This document shows positions 17,590-26,830 of a stretch of 64,000 nt of DNA, piece by piece (the first letter of the stretch is position 1; every line of letters starts with the position of its first letter). The DNA comes from Acinetobacter sp. ANC 3832. Its GTDB lineage: Bacteria > Pseudomonadota > Gammaproteobacteria > Pseudomonadales > Moraxellaceae. Location of the stretch: the NCBI RefSeq assembly GCF_002135415.1, contig NZ_NEGJ01000003.1, positions 186,001-250,000 on the forward strand, given 5' to 3'. The position numbers were made by a program, and so were the translations under genes. Below the pieces are notes generated by a model that was given only the letters and a program-made list of their open reading frames with translations, was not told where the DNA came from and did no database searches.

Positions 17590-18731
17590 TATTGTATTTT
17601 CACCAATCCGATAACAGATGTACCCTGCGTCTGTACATTTCCTAATTCAGCTTTAAAACCTTGTTGATTTAATTGCTGTACTAAGGTTTGTAATCCGTCC
17701 GCAGTTTTTGAAACCAAATCCATATGCAAAATTGCAGTATCATAATTTACCTTATTCGCAACAATTTGATGTTGCATTAAAATTGGACCCACTCGGCTCA
17801 ACAATTGTAAGGCTTGTGTATTTGCACTTTGACTTAAACGTAAATTACTTTCAAATTGGCTTTTAATATTCTGTTCTGTGACACGACTATTGGTGCCGAA
17901 CCATGACTTATATTGATCAATTGCAATGACAGCAGTTTGATCTGCGACTTTTTTGAGTTTCACCCATCGCAAAGCATCATAGCTGAGCTGTACAACGCAT
18001 AGTGCTAACAACAATACCGCACATGCTTTCCAATACCCCGAAATACCGTCATTCGATTGTTTGGCTTTAGGCAAAACATTATAAGGATGGCTTTTTGGCT
18101 TTTTAATCTCTAGGAATGAATAGTCAAAACTTTCACGTAAATCTGAGGTTGTAACAGCAAACAAACTATCCACTTGTTCACTGGTCAAACCACTATATCG
18201 ATACGTTCTGTCTTTTACAGCAAATTCCGTATAGACAGCTAGGTCATCAATTGATGTTCCAAGAAATTCATTTTCTCGAACCAGTAATCTGCCATTAATA
18301 TTGGCAATAATACTTTGCTTAGCTTCAGGAACAGGCAAAATTAAAAAATCAGGTAACAATGAAACAACTTTAATCGGCAATAGTAATAAAGCATGTTGAA
18401 TGGTTTGCACTGTATTCTGTGCAACACCCAAAACTGAAAGCTGATCAGGTTGCTGAAAGTGTGAAAAAACCTTCATATGATCAATGGGTAAGATCACAAA
18501 TTCTTCTAATAAATATTTAACCCCATCTACACCCAACTGCTTATATTGAGTTTTACTGAAGTTTTGCTGAAGAATTTGTACATCACGACTAGGAAAAAAG
18601 ACCACTGCTTCTTCATTTTGTTCTATTTTAGCCTCATGAATAAGCTGTTCCAGACTTTGTGACTGAATCCATTGCTCACCACGCGACCATTGCCAAACCC
18701 CATTGGCTTCAGGCATCCATAAGTACAACAT
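17589..18731 (-). CDS. gspL: type II secretion system protein GspL
   Basis: A 380-residue GspL. The N-terminal cytoplasmic part (about 1-230) has the actin-like fold that recruits the GspE ATPase; one membrane helix follows near residues 235-255 (WKACAVLLLALCVVQLSY), then a periplasmic ferredoxin-like domain that pairs with GspM. The coupled gspL-gspM order is standard. sixA lies just upstream on the same strand with a 38-bp gap, so a longer transcript gpsA-sixA-gspL-gspM is possible. Confidence 0.88.
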   Translation of the reverse strand: MLYLWMPEANGVWQWSRGEQWIQSQSLEQLIHEAKIEQNEEAVVFFPSRDVQILQQNFSKTQYKQLGVDGVKYLLEEFVILPIDHMKVFSHFQQPDQLSVLGVAQNTVQTIQHALLLLPIKVVSLLPDFLILPVPEAKQSIIANINGRLLVRENEFLGTSIDDLAVYTEFAVKDRTYRYSGLTSEQVDSLFAVTTSDLRESFDYSFLEIKKPKSHPYNVLPKAKQSNDGISGYWKACAVLLLALCVVQLSYDALRWVKLKKVADQTAVIAIDQYKSWFGTNSRVTEQNIKSQFESNLRLSQSANTQALQLLSRVGPILMQHQIVANKVNYDTAILHMDLVSKTADGLQTLVQQLNQQGFKAELGNVQTQGTSVIGLVKIQ

Positions 18732-18769
18732 CGATCATTTTCTGCCAGTTAATTAATTATATAGTGCTT

Positions 18770-19225
18770 TTATGCAGTTGGAATAAAGGCTTTTTGTTGT
18801 GTTGATAAACCATTTACGATGACTGTCTGTTCATATAATCTCGCTTCTGCCAAAGCAAAAGGATTAAAATTTTCTAGTGTTAATTGCTCAGCAATATGCG
18901 CGACAACATTCATATGACATACAACAATAATATTTCCATAAGGAAGCTGAGACAACCATTCCACTGCAGATTTAGCATCATCTTCTGGCTTGATTTTATC
19001 ACAGATTAAAACAGGTACATCTTTAAAATAATGCTGAATGTGTGCCAAAGTTTCCTGTGCACGCAACAAAGGACTGACTACAAAGACATCAGGCACTATA
19101 AGCTCTTTTAAGAATTCTGCCGTTTGCTTTGCTTGAAGATGACCACGTTGGGTTAATGGTCGTTTTGTGTCATTTCCATTAATCGGTGGAGCAGCTTCGC
19201 CATGTCTCACTAATGTCAGTTGCAT
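18770..19225 (-). CDS. sixA: phosphohistidine phosphatase SixA
   Basis: A 151-residue histidine phosphatase. The RHG motif with nucleophilic His8 opens the protein (LTLVRHGEA), and the second catalytic His is in VVCHMN. SixA removes phosphate from phosphohistidine; in E. coli it acts on the nitrogen phosphotransferase protein NPr. It is cytoplasmic, with no signal peptide. It lies between gpsA and gspL on the same strand. Confidence 0.9.
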   Translation of the reverse strand: MQLTLVRHGEAAPPINGNDTKRPLTQRGHLQAKQTAEFLKELIVPDVFVVSPLLRAQETLAHIQHYFKDVPVLICDKIKPEDDAKSAVEWLSQLPYGNIIVVCHMNVVAHIAEQLTLENFNPFALAEARLYEQTVIVNGLSTQQKAFIPTA

Positions 19226-19296
19226 TTACTTTCCCTATTTTATTTAAAACTGATTATATCTAAGCTTTATGACAAGTTTAATCCTAGACTTGAAAA

Positions 19297-20370
19297 TTAA
19301 ACTTCATTATGTGGCAATACAAATTCAACATCACTGCGATGTCCATTTTTCATCAGTGATACGGCAATATTTAAAGGTGGTGCTCCTTCAAAAATCACTT
19401 CATATAAAGCTGTTGTAATTGGCATATACACATCTAATTCTTGAGCACGTGTATTGACCTGTACGATAGTATTGATCCCTTCCGCTGTTTGCCCTAACTC
19501 TTTGGTTGCTTGATCCAATGTTTTTCCTGAACCGAGTGCAAAACCGACTTGGTAATTTCGACTCAATGGGCTATTACACGTTGCAAAAAGATCACCCACA
19601 CCTGACAAACCTAAGAAAGTTAATGGATTCGCACCCAATTTAACGGCAAAACGGCTCATTTCAGCCAATGCACGGGTCAAAATCATGCTTTTGGTATTTT
19701 CACCCACTTTATATGCTGCTGCCATACCCATCGCTACAGCATAAATATTTTTTAATGCACCACCGAGCTCTACACCATGTACATCATCACTACCAAACAC
19801 GCGGAACAATGCGCTGTGTAAAGCCTGTTGAACTGCGTATCTCACCAACTCAGAGTCACTGGCAATCACTGTTCCCGCAGGCATTCCAGCCATAATTTCT
19901 TTCGCAAGATTCGGACCTGAAAGCACGCCATACGGAACTTCAGGAAGTTCAGCACGAATAATATCACTCATAAAACTAAAGCTTTTAGCTTCAATACCTT
20001 TAGTCAGTGAGATAACTGCTTGCGCACTGATAAATGGCTTGATCTGTTTAAGCACGTCACGAAATGAATGGCTAGGAATCGCAACCAATATAATGTCACG
20101 ATCGCGCACCGCTTTTTCTAAATCAGACTCTGCTCGCAATGATGCTTCTAAAGTATAGTCAGCCAAATAACGCTTATTCACATGCGTAGCATTAATTTCT
20201 TCTGCAACAGATGGATCTCGAATCCAAATTTTGGTATCGCAACCATTCCGTGCAGCCGTATTTGCCATCGCTGTACCAAAACTCCCGCCCCCCAACACAG
20301 TCACTCGCAATGCAGTTTTTTGATCAAGTACCACAGGTTCAACTAAATCTGAAAATTTTAATTCCGACAT
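19297..20370 (-). CDS. gpsA: glycerol-3-phosphate dehydrogenase [NAD(P)+]
   Basis: A 357-residue GpsA. It reduces dihydroxyacetone phosphate to sn-glycerol 3-phosphate for phospholipid synthesis. The N-terminal Rossmann loop GGGSFGTAM, the substrate-binding Lys in SLTKGIE and the C-terminal GLSGVGDL motif are all visible. It is slightly longer than E. coli GpsA (339) because of extra N-terminal residues before the Rossmann fold. It is cytoplasmic. sixA follows after about 70 bp. Confidence 0.97.
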   Translation of the reverse strand: MSELKFSDLVEPVVLDQKTALRVTVLGGGSFGTAMANTAARNGCDTKIWIRDPSVAEEINATHVNKRYLADYTLEASLRAESDLEKAVRDRDIILVAIPSHSFRDVLKQIKPFISAQAVISLTKGIEAKSFSFMSDIIRAELPEVPYGVLSGPNLAKEIMAGMPAGTVIASDSELVRYAVQQALHSALFRVFGSDDVHGVELGGALKNIYAVAMGMAAAYKVGENTKSMILTRALAEMSRFAVKLGANPLTFLGLSGVGDLFATCNSPLSRNYQVGFALGSGKTLDQATKELGQTAEGINTIVQVNTRAQELDVYMPITTALYEVIFEGAPPLNIAVSLMKNGHRSDVEFVLPHNEV

Positions 20371-20462
20371 TATTTTTATCCCAACTCATTTCACTTTTAA
20401 ATTATTAAACAATAGACATCTAACATAAATGCTTACAACTTCTTTATTCAAAAAGTCTTAAA

Positions 20463-21047
20463 TCATTTTCCTTTTTTATGCCAGAAGCTCACATAATTTT
20501 GACTTTCAATTTCACCACGCGGAGCAATAGCCTTTGCTGCTGTGCCAACATAAATAATGCCTGAAATCAAATCATGCTCATTCAAACCCAATGCTTTTTT
20601 AAAGAATATAGATTCAACCACTGCTCCACTACGCCACATGGTTGAAAACCCTTGAGCTTGCATAGAAAGTAGGAAGTTTTGTATTGCAGCACCCGTACTT
20701 AAAGTCTGTTCAAAATATGGAACTTTCGGATGATCTACAAATTTAGTCACCGCAAGAATCAAGATTGGCGCACGAAATGGATGATGTTTCACACGTTCAA
20801 CTTGTGCCTCTTCCATTTCACCTAGATCAGTAACAACTTCCGCCAATAATTTACCAAAGGCTTCACGCTCTTCGCCTGCTACAACAATAAAATGGGTTGG
20901 TTTTAAACGATGGTGATCTGGTGCTGTTAATGCTGCTTGAAAAGCAATTTCAAGTTGCTCTGAATTTGGCGCAGGCTCAAGCAAATGACCAATAGACTGA
21001 CGTTGATGAATATTTTCATGCACTGCTTGTAGATTTAAATCTGACAT
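20463..21047 (-). CDS. nitroreductase family protein (YdjA-like)
   Basis: A 194-residue FMN-dependent nitroreductase-fold protein, close in size and sequence pattern to E. coli YdjA (183), the minimal-size nitroreductase. The FMN-binding start RQSIGHL and the motifs APDHHRLKPTHF and STGAAIQNFLL are present. The natural substrate is not known for this group. It is cytoplasmic. It lies upstream of gpsA on the same strand with a 92-bp gap, so it may have its own transcript. Confidence 0.88.
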   Translation of the reverse strand: MSDLNLQAVHENIHQRQSIGHLLEPAPNSEQLEIAFQAALTAPDHHRLKPTHFIVVAGEEREAFGKLLAEVVTDLGEMEEAQVERVKHHPFRAPILILAVTKFVDHPKVPYFEQTLSTGAAIQNFLLSMQAQGFSTMWRSGAVVESIFFKKALGLNEHDLISGIIYVGTAAKAIAPRGEIESQNYVSFWHKKGK

Positions 21048-21255
21048 TGATCATTTTCTATAAAACCTATCATGTTCCAAGCTTAGCATAATCTTAAAAA
21101 AATGCGCTATGCACTCTTTTATAAACCACGATGAACACTTTGATATTCACAGTAATACAATAGAAAACTTCAATTTTTATACAACTTACTCCTCATTACA
21201 TGCGACTCCTATGTTCCAATAGGAATGACTCTTTTATTTAACATGGGGAATAAAA

Positions 21256-21657
21256 ATGCAAAATACCATTATGAACGCGAAGAAAGTTTTAGGCTTAAGT
21301 GTTGCAATTGCAGCCATTACTCTTACAGCATGTGCAACCACACCAACTCAAAGTCTCGCTATTCAGAAAGAAAATAATCAATACGAAGTCACAGGCCTAG
21401 GCAAAAGTCAGATTATTGCAAAAAATAATGCCATTAATGCTGCGAATAATACCTGTGGTAAAAAAGCAGCACCTGTCGTTATTGATGAAAAGTCTGAATA
21501 CACAGGTGCATTAAAAGGTATTGTTGATGAAAAAACAGGACAGATGATTCAAGCGGCTGCTGGTGTTTTAGGTTCTGTATTGGGTAAGAATACCAACATT
21601 GAAAAAGATACTGACTATCAAACCACGTTAACATTTACTTGTAAGGCGATTAGCTAA
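21256..21657 (+). CDS. hypothetical lipoprotein
   Basis: A 133-residue predicted lipoprotein. The signal peptide ends in the lipobox LTAC with Cys26 as the lipidated residue; position +2 is Ala, which favours the outer membrane. The mature part is about 107 residues, alpha/beta, with two further cysteines (NTCGKK and FTCKAIS) that may pair. No named family is recognised. A GGGGA ribosome site supports the first ATG. It has its own terminator and is convergent with rhlB. Confidence 0.75.
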   Translation: MQNTIMNAKKVLGLSVAIAAITLTACATTPTQSLAIQKENNQYEVTGLGKSQIIAKNNAINAANNTCGKKAAPVVIDEKSEYTGALKGIVDEKTGQMIQAAAGVLGSVLGKNTNIEKDTDYQTTLTFTCKAIS

Positions 21658-21671
21658 AAAACTTGAATTAA

Positions 21672-21706
21672 AAAAAACCTCACCAATTTAGGTGAGGTTT
21701 TTTTAT
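21672..21706. terminator. bidirectional terminator between lipoprotein gene and rhlB
   Basis: AAAAAACCTCACC pairs with GGTGAGGTTTTTT around an AATTTA loop. It has T-runs on both strands and serves the convergent genes on each side. Confidence 0.9.
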
Positions 21707-21737
21707 TTTATTGATGATTTAATCAATAAATTTAAGA

Positions 21738-22889
21738 CTAACAATACCCTTCCAAACGTGTCAAAGGTAATTTTTGACCAATGGCTTTTTCAATTTCAGG
21801 TAGATAGAAAGCATCATCTTCTGACAAGAAGCTAATACTTACACCTTGTGTACCTGCACGACCAGTTCGGCCAATACGATGTACATAATCATCAGACTGT
21901 TCAGGTAAAGTAAAGTTCACTACATGTGATACACCATCTACATGGATACCACGACCCGCCACATCCGTTGCAATCATGATGTTATGTTGACCATTTTTGA
22001 ATTGATCTAACATTTTCAAACGTTTATCTTGCGCAATTTCACCAGAAAGCATGACCACTTTATAGCCATCTCTTTTTAAATGATCATACAATTTACGTAC
22101 TTGATCACGACGATTTGCAAAGATCATTACTTTTTCAATCGGCTCATCACGTAAAATTTCTTCTAGCAGCTTGTACTTATCTTGTTTTGCAACCATGTAA
22201 ACACGTTGTTCAACATCAGCATTGGTTTTCTTTTCTGGCTCAATTTCAACCGTTACAGGTTCACATAACCATTGCTGAGCTAAATTTAAAACATCATAAC
22301 TAAATGTTGCTGAAAACATAAGCGTTTGACGTTGCTCTTTACGTGGTGAATAACGAACAATACGTTTTACTGAGGGAATAAACCCCATATCTAATAAACG
22401 GTCTGCTTCATCAATCACTAAAAATTCAATTTGATCCAACCAAACTTCTTTTTGCTCAACAAAATCAATTAAACGACCTGGTGTAGCCACAATAATATCA
22501 ACAAAGTTTTGATCTAATAATTTCTTTTGCTTATCAAAATCAACACCACCGACCAAAGTAACGACATTTAAATTGGTAAATTTAGTTAAATCTTTAGCAT
22601 CGCTTTCAATCTGAATTGCAAGTTCACGTGTTGGCGCTAAAATCAATGCTCGAGGCTCACCACGAAAACGCTGACCTGAAATTGGTTTTTCAAGTAAATC
22701 ATTAATAATACTAATTAAAAATGCAGCTGTTTTACCTGTACCTGTTTGTGCACGACCAATCGCATCATGCCCAGCCAAAGTATATCTTAAAACTTTTTGC
22801 TGAATTGGGGTCATCTCTTTAAACCCTAAAGCATCAATCGCTTGACTTAATTGCGGATGTAAACTCAAGGTTTGGAAACCAGATGCCAT
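21738..22889 (-). CDS. rhlB: ATP-dependent RNA helicase RhlB
   Basis: A 383-residue DEAD-box helicase with all motifs: Q motif near MTPIQQ, Walker A AQTGTGKT, IDEADR, SAT and HRIGRTGR. Sequence and length fit the RhlB group, the helicase that works with RNase E and PNPase in mRNA decay. Unlike many DEAD-box proteins it has almost no C-terminal extension, ending soon after the helicase core. It is convergent with the upstream lipoprotein gene and divergent from csp. Confidence 0.9.
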   Translation of the reverse strand: MASGFQTLSLHPQLSQAIDALGFKEMTPIQQKVLRYTLAGHDAIGRAQTGTGKTAAFLISIINDLLEKPISGQRFRGEPRALILAPTRELAIQIESDAKDLTKFTNLNVVTLVGGVDFDKQKKLLDQNFVDIIVATPGRLIDFVEQKEVWLDQIEFLVIDEADRLLDMGFIPSVKRIVRYSPRKEQRQTLMFSATFSYDVLNLAQQWLCEPVTVEIEPEKKTNADVEQRVYMVAKQDKYKLLEEILRDEPIEKVMIFANRRDQVRKLYDHLKRDGYKVVMLSGEIAQDKRLKMLDQFKNGQHNIMIATDVAGRGIHVDGVSHVVNFTLPEQSDDYVHRIGRTGRAGTQGVSISFLSEDDAFYLPEIEKAIGQKLPLTRLEGYC

Positions 22890-23482
22890 ATATGCGTGCT
22901 CTAACTGTATCGACTAAAAAACGGAATCTTATATAAAACTAAAATGCAATAACATGTGTATTGTACATCTTGCTTATTGAAAGAATTTAAAATCAATCAT
23001 TTATCAAAATAATTTTTTTAAAATACGGCATAAATAAAGCATTTTTAAAAAATTATCTTCTTATGTTGATCTCTACAATTATAGACTTAAATTGCCCTAT
23101 CCGCATAACTTAATCCATTTTGTTTCATCCTATTTTACAAGCGAACACAAATAATACATTTAATTACCATTTATTTTAAAACTCTCACAACAGACATAAG
23201 ATACTGATTAAAAATGTTTTTATACCAAAAATTCCAATACCATCAATCATAAATTGACTAGCATATAAACCTTTAGTGATGGATAGAAAATTAATCAATT
23301 GAATTTTGTTTTATTACATGTATAATCTTGCGTGAATAGAGAAATAGTTTTGTTCACGTAAATCTCCTTATATTTCGCAGTTTTAGTCATAATCCTTCGT
23401 TTTTTAGATTTAAAGTTCCACTCTGTTTTCTTGTCAAACCATTGGTTTAAATACCAAATTGTTAAAATTTATAGGATAGATT
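22890..23482. other. AT-rich divergent intergenic region, rhlB / csp
   Basis: About 590 bp without a gene. It holds the presumed rhlB promoter, the csp promoter at 23299-23326 and a csp leader of about 150 nt. The rest is AT-rich and shows no ORF or clear repeat. Confidence 0.5.
23299..23326 (+). promoter_or_regulatory. sigma-70-type promoter of the csp gene
   Basis: TTGAAT at 23299-23304 and a perfect TATAAT at 23321-23326 are separated by 16 bp. The inferred start near 23333 leaves a leader of about 150 nt before the csp ATG, typical of cold-shock genes whose leader controls mRNA stability and translation. Confidence 0.7.
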
Positions 23483-23695
23483 ATGTCTAACACTGTTAAA
23501 GGTACTGTTAAGTGGTTCAACGAAACTAAAGGTTTCGGTTTCATTCAACAAGAATCAGGCGGCCCTGACGTTTTTGCTCATTTCAGCGAAATCTCAAGCT
23601 CTGGTTTCAAAACTTTACTTGAAGGCCAAAAAGTTGAATTCAGCGTTGGTCAAGGTCAAAAAGGACCTACAGCGACTAATATCGTTGTTCTTTAA
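23483..23695 (+). CDS. cold-shock protein, CspA family
   Basis: A 70-residue single cold-shock domain. RNP1 is KGFGFI, and the RNP2 position reads DVFAHF instead of the common DVFVHF. It binds single-stranded RNA or DNA and melts structure. A good ribosome site (ATAGGATAGATT) precedes the ATG. The long leader and strong promoter suggest cold or growth-phase control. A second family member lies 0.5 kb away in the opposite direction. Confidence 0.95.
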   Translation: MSNTVKGTVKWFNETKGFGFIQQESGGPDVFAHFSEISSSGFKTLLEGQKVEFSVGQGQKGPTATNIVVL

Positions 23696-23705
23696 GTAGA
23701 ATGTA

Positions 23706-23733
23706 TTAAAAAGCACCTTAATGGTGCTTTTTA
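23706..23733 (+). terminator. intrinsic terminator of the first csp gene
   Basis: AAAAAGCACC pairs with GGTGCTTTTT around a short TTAAT loop, 11 bp after the csp stop. Confidence 0.88.
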
Positions 23734-23945
23734 ATTTTTAAGATTCTATATTTTCACTTTTAATTAAAAATCTAATTATAAAAACACAATAAAATAGCAC
23801 TTCAAAGCGCACTCTCTACAGCCACCAGACCTCTCACATATACAACATCAAGCTTGTATAAAATCAGTTGTATCTATTTAAAATACTAAATACTCCCCAT
23901 ATCATGATTTACATTTTTGTATTTTAACCGCCTTCTCGCCTATAA

Positions 23946-24098
23946 AATTCCCAGCTCATTGATATTGAAAGAACATCTATCAACCAACCTTATAAAGAAT
24001 TTGGTTTCGAATTAAACAAGAAAAACAAAAATGATGTTATTTTTAGTTATAAATACTTAGCACAATCCATACGAAAGACTCATGGTTATCGCAATTGA
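23946..24098 (+). pseudogene. possible gene remnant without start codon
   Basis: A frame of 50 codons is open from just after a TAA to a TGA at 24096 and has no ATG near its start. The translation has balanced, protein-like composition (for example PYKEFGFELN and YLAQSIRKTHGYRN). I do not recognise a family. It may be the 3' end of a deleted gene or chance. Confidence 0.25.
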
Positions 24099-24159
24099 AA
24101 AACTAAATTAAAAATACAAAAAGAAAGAGTTAGCTATCTAATTTTATTTATTTTTTAGA

Positions 24160-24196
24160 ATAAAAAATACCCCAATATAGAATTGAGGCATTTTTG
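24160..24196 (-). terminator. intrinsic terminator of the second csp gene
   Basis: On the minus strand, AAAAATGCCTCAAT pairs imperfectly with ATTGGGGTATTTTTT and ends in a T-run, about 25 bp after the stop of the second csp gene. Confidence 0.75.
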
Positions 24197-24221
24197 AATA
24201 TTCAGTTACGAAAACTAAATA

Positions 24222-24434
24222 TTAGTCTAAAGGCTGAACTTCTTCAGCTTGAAAACCTTTTTGTCCTTGAACAACACTGAATTCAACGCGTTGGCCGTCA
24301 CGAAGTGAACGGTGACCGTCACCTTGAATAGCACGGAAATGAACAAATACATCATCGCCACCAGCGCGCTGAATAAAGCCAAAACCTTTAGTATCGTTGA
24401 ACCATTTAACAACGCCTTGTTCACGAGCTGTCAT
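24222..24434 (-). CDS. cold-shock protein, CspA family (second copy)
   Basis: A 70-residue cold-shock domain protein with RNP1 KGFGFI and RNP2 DVFVHF. It differs from the other copy in the loops ([21 protein letters not shown]) and in the tail (QAEEVQPLD), so the two are diverged paralogues rather than a recent duplication. A GAGG ribosome site precedes the ATG. It is convergent with the first csp gene. Function is as for the family: binding of single-stranded nucleic acid. Confidence 0.95.
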   Translation of the reverse strand: MTAREQGVVKWFNDTKGFGFIQRAGGDDVFVHFRAIQGDGHRSLRDGQRVEFSVVQGQKGFQAEEVQPLD

Positions 24435-24825
24435 AAGTTAATCCTCAGTTATTAAGAAAAAGGACCACCCGGTGTTGCAAACAGCAGAGCAAACAAAGTT
24501 TAAAATATTTTTGTATTTCAAAGTTTGTAATCATTCTATAAAACTATTAACAAAATCCTGGGTTACATCCATAAATATTTAAGATTGATTCTAAACAATA
24601 ATTGCTTATCATTAATCTTAAGTACGCGACGAGCTTACCACGGGTTTATTGTAATTAATAGAATTTTTTTTGATAATTATATTTAAAAACCACTGTATAA
24701 ATTTCACCCAACTCAAAAGATGAACATAAATCCACTTTTACATAAAAAGAATCTTCAAATCTTTTGGTTCTCGTTTCTTTGTTTGTTAAAATAGACTTCC
24801 CGAAATATCTTGATTTTTTAAGGAA
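24435..24825. other. intergenic region upstream of the second csp gene and tusA
   Basis: About 390 bp between divergent genes. It contains the leader and promoter of the minus-strand csp gene and the tusA promoter, plus an inverted repeat (24579-24621). A frame of 67 codons on the minus strand overlaps the tusA start and has no family resemblance. Confidence 0.45.
24579..24621. repeat. inverted repeat upstream of the second csp gene
   Basis: TTAAGATTGAT is mirrored by ATTAATCTTAA with one mismatch, about 20 bp apart. It lies about 150 bp upstream of the csp ATG and could be a leader structure or an operator. Confidence 0.4.
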
Positions 24826-25050
24826 ATGACTGAACACATTTATATCGATGCAATGCACAAACCTTGTCCAATGCCCTTGTTAATGCTAAAGCGTGAGCTC
24901 AAAAAATCTCAGGATCATCAGGTGTTTTTATTGAAAGCTTCTGACCCACATAGTGAACTAGATATACTTCGTTATTGCCAATTACATCAGATCTCATGTC
25001 AATTAACCAAAGTGTCAAATCATGAATTTCACTACTTGATTGAATCTTAA
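24826..25050 (+). CDS. tusA: TusA family sulfurtransferase
   Basis: A 74-residue TusA-like protein with the family motif CPMP (active Cys about 14) near the N-terminus. TusA accepts persulfide sulfur from IscS and passes it to TusBCD for 2-thiouridine in tRNA, or to other acceptors. The two-layer alpha/beta size fits. Because TusA-like proteins also serve other sulfur routes, the exact role is inferred. It precedes rpoH by 160 bp on the same strand. AAGGA lies close to the ATG. Confidence 0.85.
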   Translation: MTEHIYIDAMHKPCPMPLLMLKRELKKSQDHQVFLLKASDPHSELDILRYCQLHQISCQLTKVSNHEFHYLIES

Positions 25051-25210
25051 TTATTTAGTATTGACAGAATGTTAATTTTTATTGAGACTCAATATTTGCA
25101 AATTTGCATAAAATTTTACATTTCTCTACCCAAATTTCCTTACTTATGAAAGGTATTCGCATTAATATGGTCACATTGGTCATACAAAGAAAATGCTATA
25201 AGGAGAACTT

Positions 25211-26080
25211 ATGAGTGACAGCAGCAATCAATTGATGCCCCTGTCCTTATCTGCGCCTGGTGTAAATCTCGGTGCTTATATTAGTACCGTGAATCAGATT
25301 CCTATATTGACAGCTGAACAAGAAAAAGAGTTGGCTGATCGTTATTATTATGATCAAGATTTAGATGCCGCTAAAATGTTAGTGATGTCTCATTTGCGTT
25401 TTGTCGTGCATATTGCACGCAGTTATGCAGGTTATGGCTTGCCTCAAGGTGACCTTATCCAAGAAGGTAATCTTGGTTTAATGAAAGCTGTAAAGCGTTT
25501 CGATCCTAATATGGGTGTTCGTTTAGTTTCTTTTGCCGTTCACTGGATTAAAGCCGAGATTCACGAATACGTGATTCGCAATTGGCGTATTGTGAAAATC
25601 GCAACGACTAAAGCGCAACGTAAATTATTTTTTAACTTACGTAGCCTTAAAAAATCCAGTAAAAAACTAACGTTGAAAGAAGCACAGTCGATTGCCAATG
25701 ATTTAAATGTCACAGCAGAACAAGTCCTTGAGATGGAAGGCCGTTTAACGGCTTATGATGCTGCCTTCGAAGCTCAAGGTGATGATGACGATGAAGGTTC
25801 AACTCATGTTGCTCCTGCGCTTTATTTAGAAGATAACCGTTACGATCCTGCTCGCTTAGTTGAAGAAGAAGATTACGAACAACAAAGTAATTCTGCGCTT
25901 CACAGTGCAATGGAACAGCTGGATGATCGTTCACGTAACATCTTACAACGTCGTTGGTTAGATGATGATAAATCGACTTTGCATGAATTGGCTGCAGAAT
26001 ATAATGTTTCAGCGGAACGTATTCGTCAGCTAGAAAAAAATGCGATGGAAAAAATTAAAGTGGCGATGTCTTCAAACTAA
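25211..26080 (+). CDS. rpoH: RNA polymerase sigma factor RpoH (sigma-32)
   Basis: A 289-residue heat-shock sigma factor. Region 2 contains [17 protein letters not shown], the RpoH box [13 protein letters not shown] lies in the middle, and region 4 ends with the helix-turn-helix [18 protein letters not shown]. It directs RNA polymerase to chaperone and protease promoters and is controlled by DnaK and FtsH. An AAGGAG ribosome site precedes the ATG. The 160-bp leader region after tusA may hold its promoters. In enterobacteria rpoH follows ftsYEX; here it follows tusA. Confidence 0.97.
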   Translation: MSDSSNQLMPLSLSAPGVNLGAYISTVNQIPILTAEQEKELADRYYYDQDLDAAKMLVMSHLRFVVHIARSYAGYGLPQGDLIQEGNLGLMKAVKRFDPNMGVRLVSFAVHWIKAEIHEYVIRNWRIVKIATTKAQRKLFFNLRSLKKSSKKLTLKEAQSIANDLNVTAEQVLEMEGRLTAYDAAFEAQGDDDDEGSTHVAPALYLEDNRYDPARLVEEEDYEQQSNSALHSAMEQLDDRSRNILQRRWLDDDKSTLHELAAEYNVSAERIRQLEKNAMEKIKVAMSSN

Positions 26081-26105
26081 AATAACTTCCTCATTGATTA
26101 AAATA

Positions 26106-26130
26106 TTAGGGCTTGATTGCCCTTTTATTT
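26106..26130 (+). terminator. intrinsic terminator of rpoH
   Basis: A short GC stem AGGGC/GCCCT with a TTGATT loop is followed by TTTATTTTG, about 28 bp after the rpoH stop. Confidence 0.7.
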
Positions 26131-26227
26131 TGTCTTTTATACCGTCTCATTTAAATGATTTTGCCTTTATCCCTAACAAATAATTGTGTTAAGGTATTGT
26201 GCAAATTTATTCAGGTTAAGCTTGCTT

Positions 26228-26593
26228 ATGTGGATTGCAATTTCGGCACTCAATTTAGCTTTGGCTGTGATTTTAGGTGCATTTGGGGCACATGGTTTAA
26301 AAGCACGTGCTAGTGCTGAGCAACTTACATGGTGGCATACCGCGACTGAATATTTTTTCTATCATGCACTGGGACTATTGGCATTGGGAATACTTGCAAA
26401 AGTGATTCCTCAACTTCCCATTAAATCAAGTTTTATCTGTATCCAGTTTGGCATTCTAATTTTCTGCGGTTCTTTATATATCATGGCATTAGGTTCTCTG
26501 CGTATCTTTGGTGCAATTACACCTATAGGCGGAGCACTCATGATTATAGGCTGGCTATTGCTTGCTTGGAATGCATACAAATACTCAAAATAA
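26228..26593 (+). CDS. DUF423 family small membrane protein
   Basis: A 121-residue DUF423 protein with four predicted membrane helices. The family signature near the N-terminus, GAFGAHGLK, is present, followed by WWHTATEYFFYHALGLLALG. The function is unknown in this widespread family. The start chosen is the ATG at 26228; in-frame starts further upstream (GTG at 26186, TTG at 26222) would add residues before the first helix. It lies 25 bp before thiS and may be co-transcribed with thiS-thiG. Confidence 0.88.
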   Translation: MWIAISALNLALAVILGAFGAHGLKARASAEQLTWWHTATEYFFYHALGLLALGILAKVIPQLPIKSSFICIQFGILIFCGSLYIMALGSLRIFGAITPIGGALMIIGWLLLAWNAYKYSK

Positions 26594-26618
26594 TTGATTC
26601 AGCATAGATGGAATTTTC

Positions 26619-26816
26619 ATGCAAATTTATTTAAATGGTGAGCAACAACAAACCACTTGCCAAAATTTATTGCAATTGATTCAAGAATTAGCATTGGAAG
26701 GAAAACGATTTGCTGTGGAAAAAAATGAGATGATCATTTCCAAGAGCAGACTTGAAAATACCCCTATTTTTGAACACGATCGTATTGAAATTATTCACGC
26801 TGTCGGTGGCGGCTAA
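26619..26816 (+). CDS. thiS: sulfur carrier protein ThiS
   Basis: A 65-residue ubiquitin-fold protein ending in the GG tail (HAVGGG) that is adenylated and then thiocarboxylated to carry sulfur for the thiazole ring of thiamine. A GGAA ribosome site precedes the ATG. thiG follows after 14 bp, the normal pair. The activating enzyme ThiF is not in the window. Confidence 0.95.
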   Translation: MQIYLNGEQQQTTCQNLLQLIQELALEGKRFAVEKNEMIISKSRLENTPIFEHDRIEIIHAVGGG

Positions 26817-26830
26817 TACGGAGCTCTCCC

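Larger units (their letters stand above)
23696..24221. other. intergenic region between convergent csp genes
   Basis: About 525 bp. It contains a terminator at each end (23706-23733 and 24160-24196) and a 50-codon open frame without a start codon at 23946-24098, treated separately. Nothing else is recognised. Confidence 0.5.

Noticed and set aside
24655..24858. 67-codon minus-strand frame upstream of tusA
   Set aside because: It overlaps the tusA start, is AT-driven in composition and has no ribosome site or family match.
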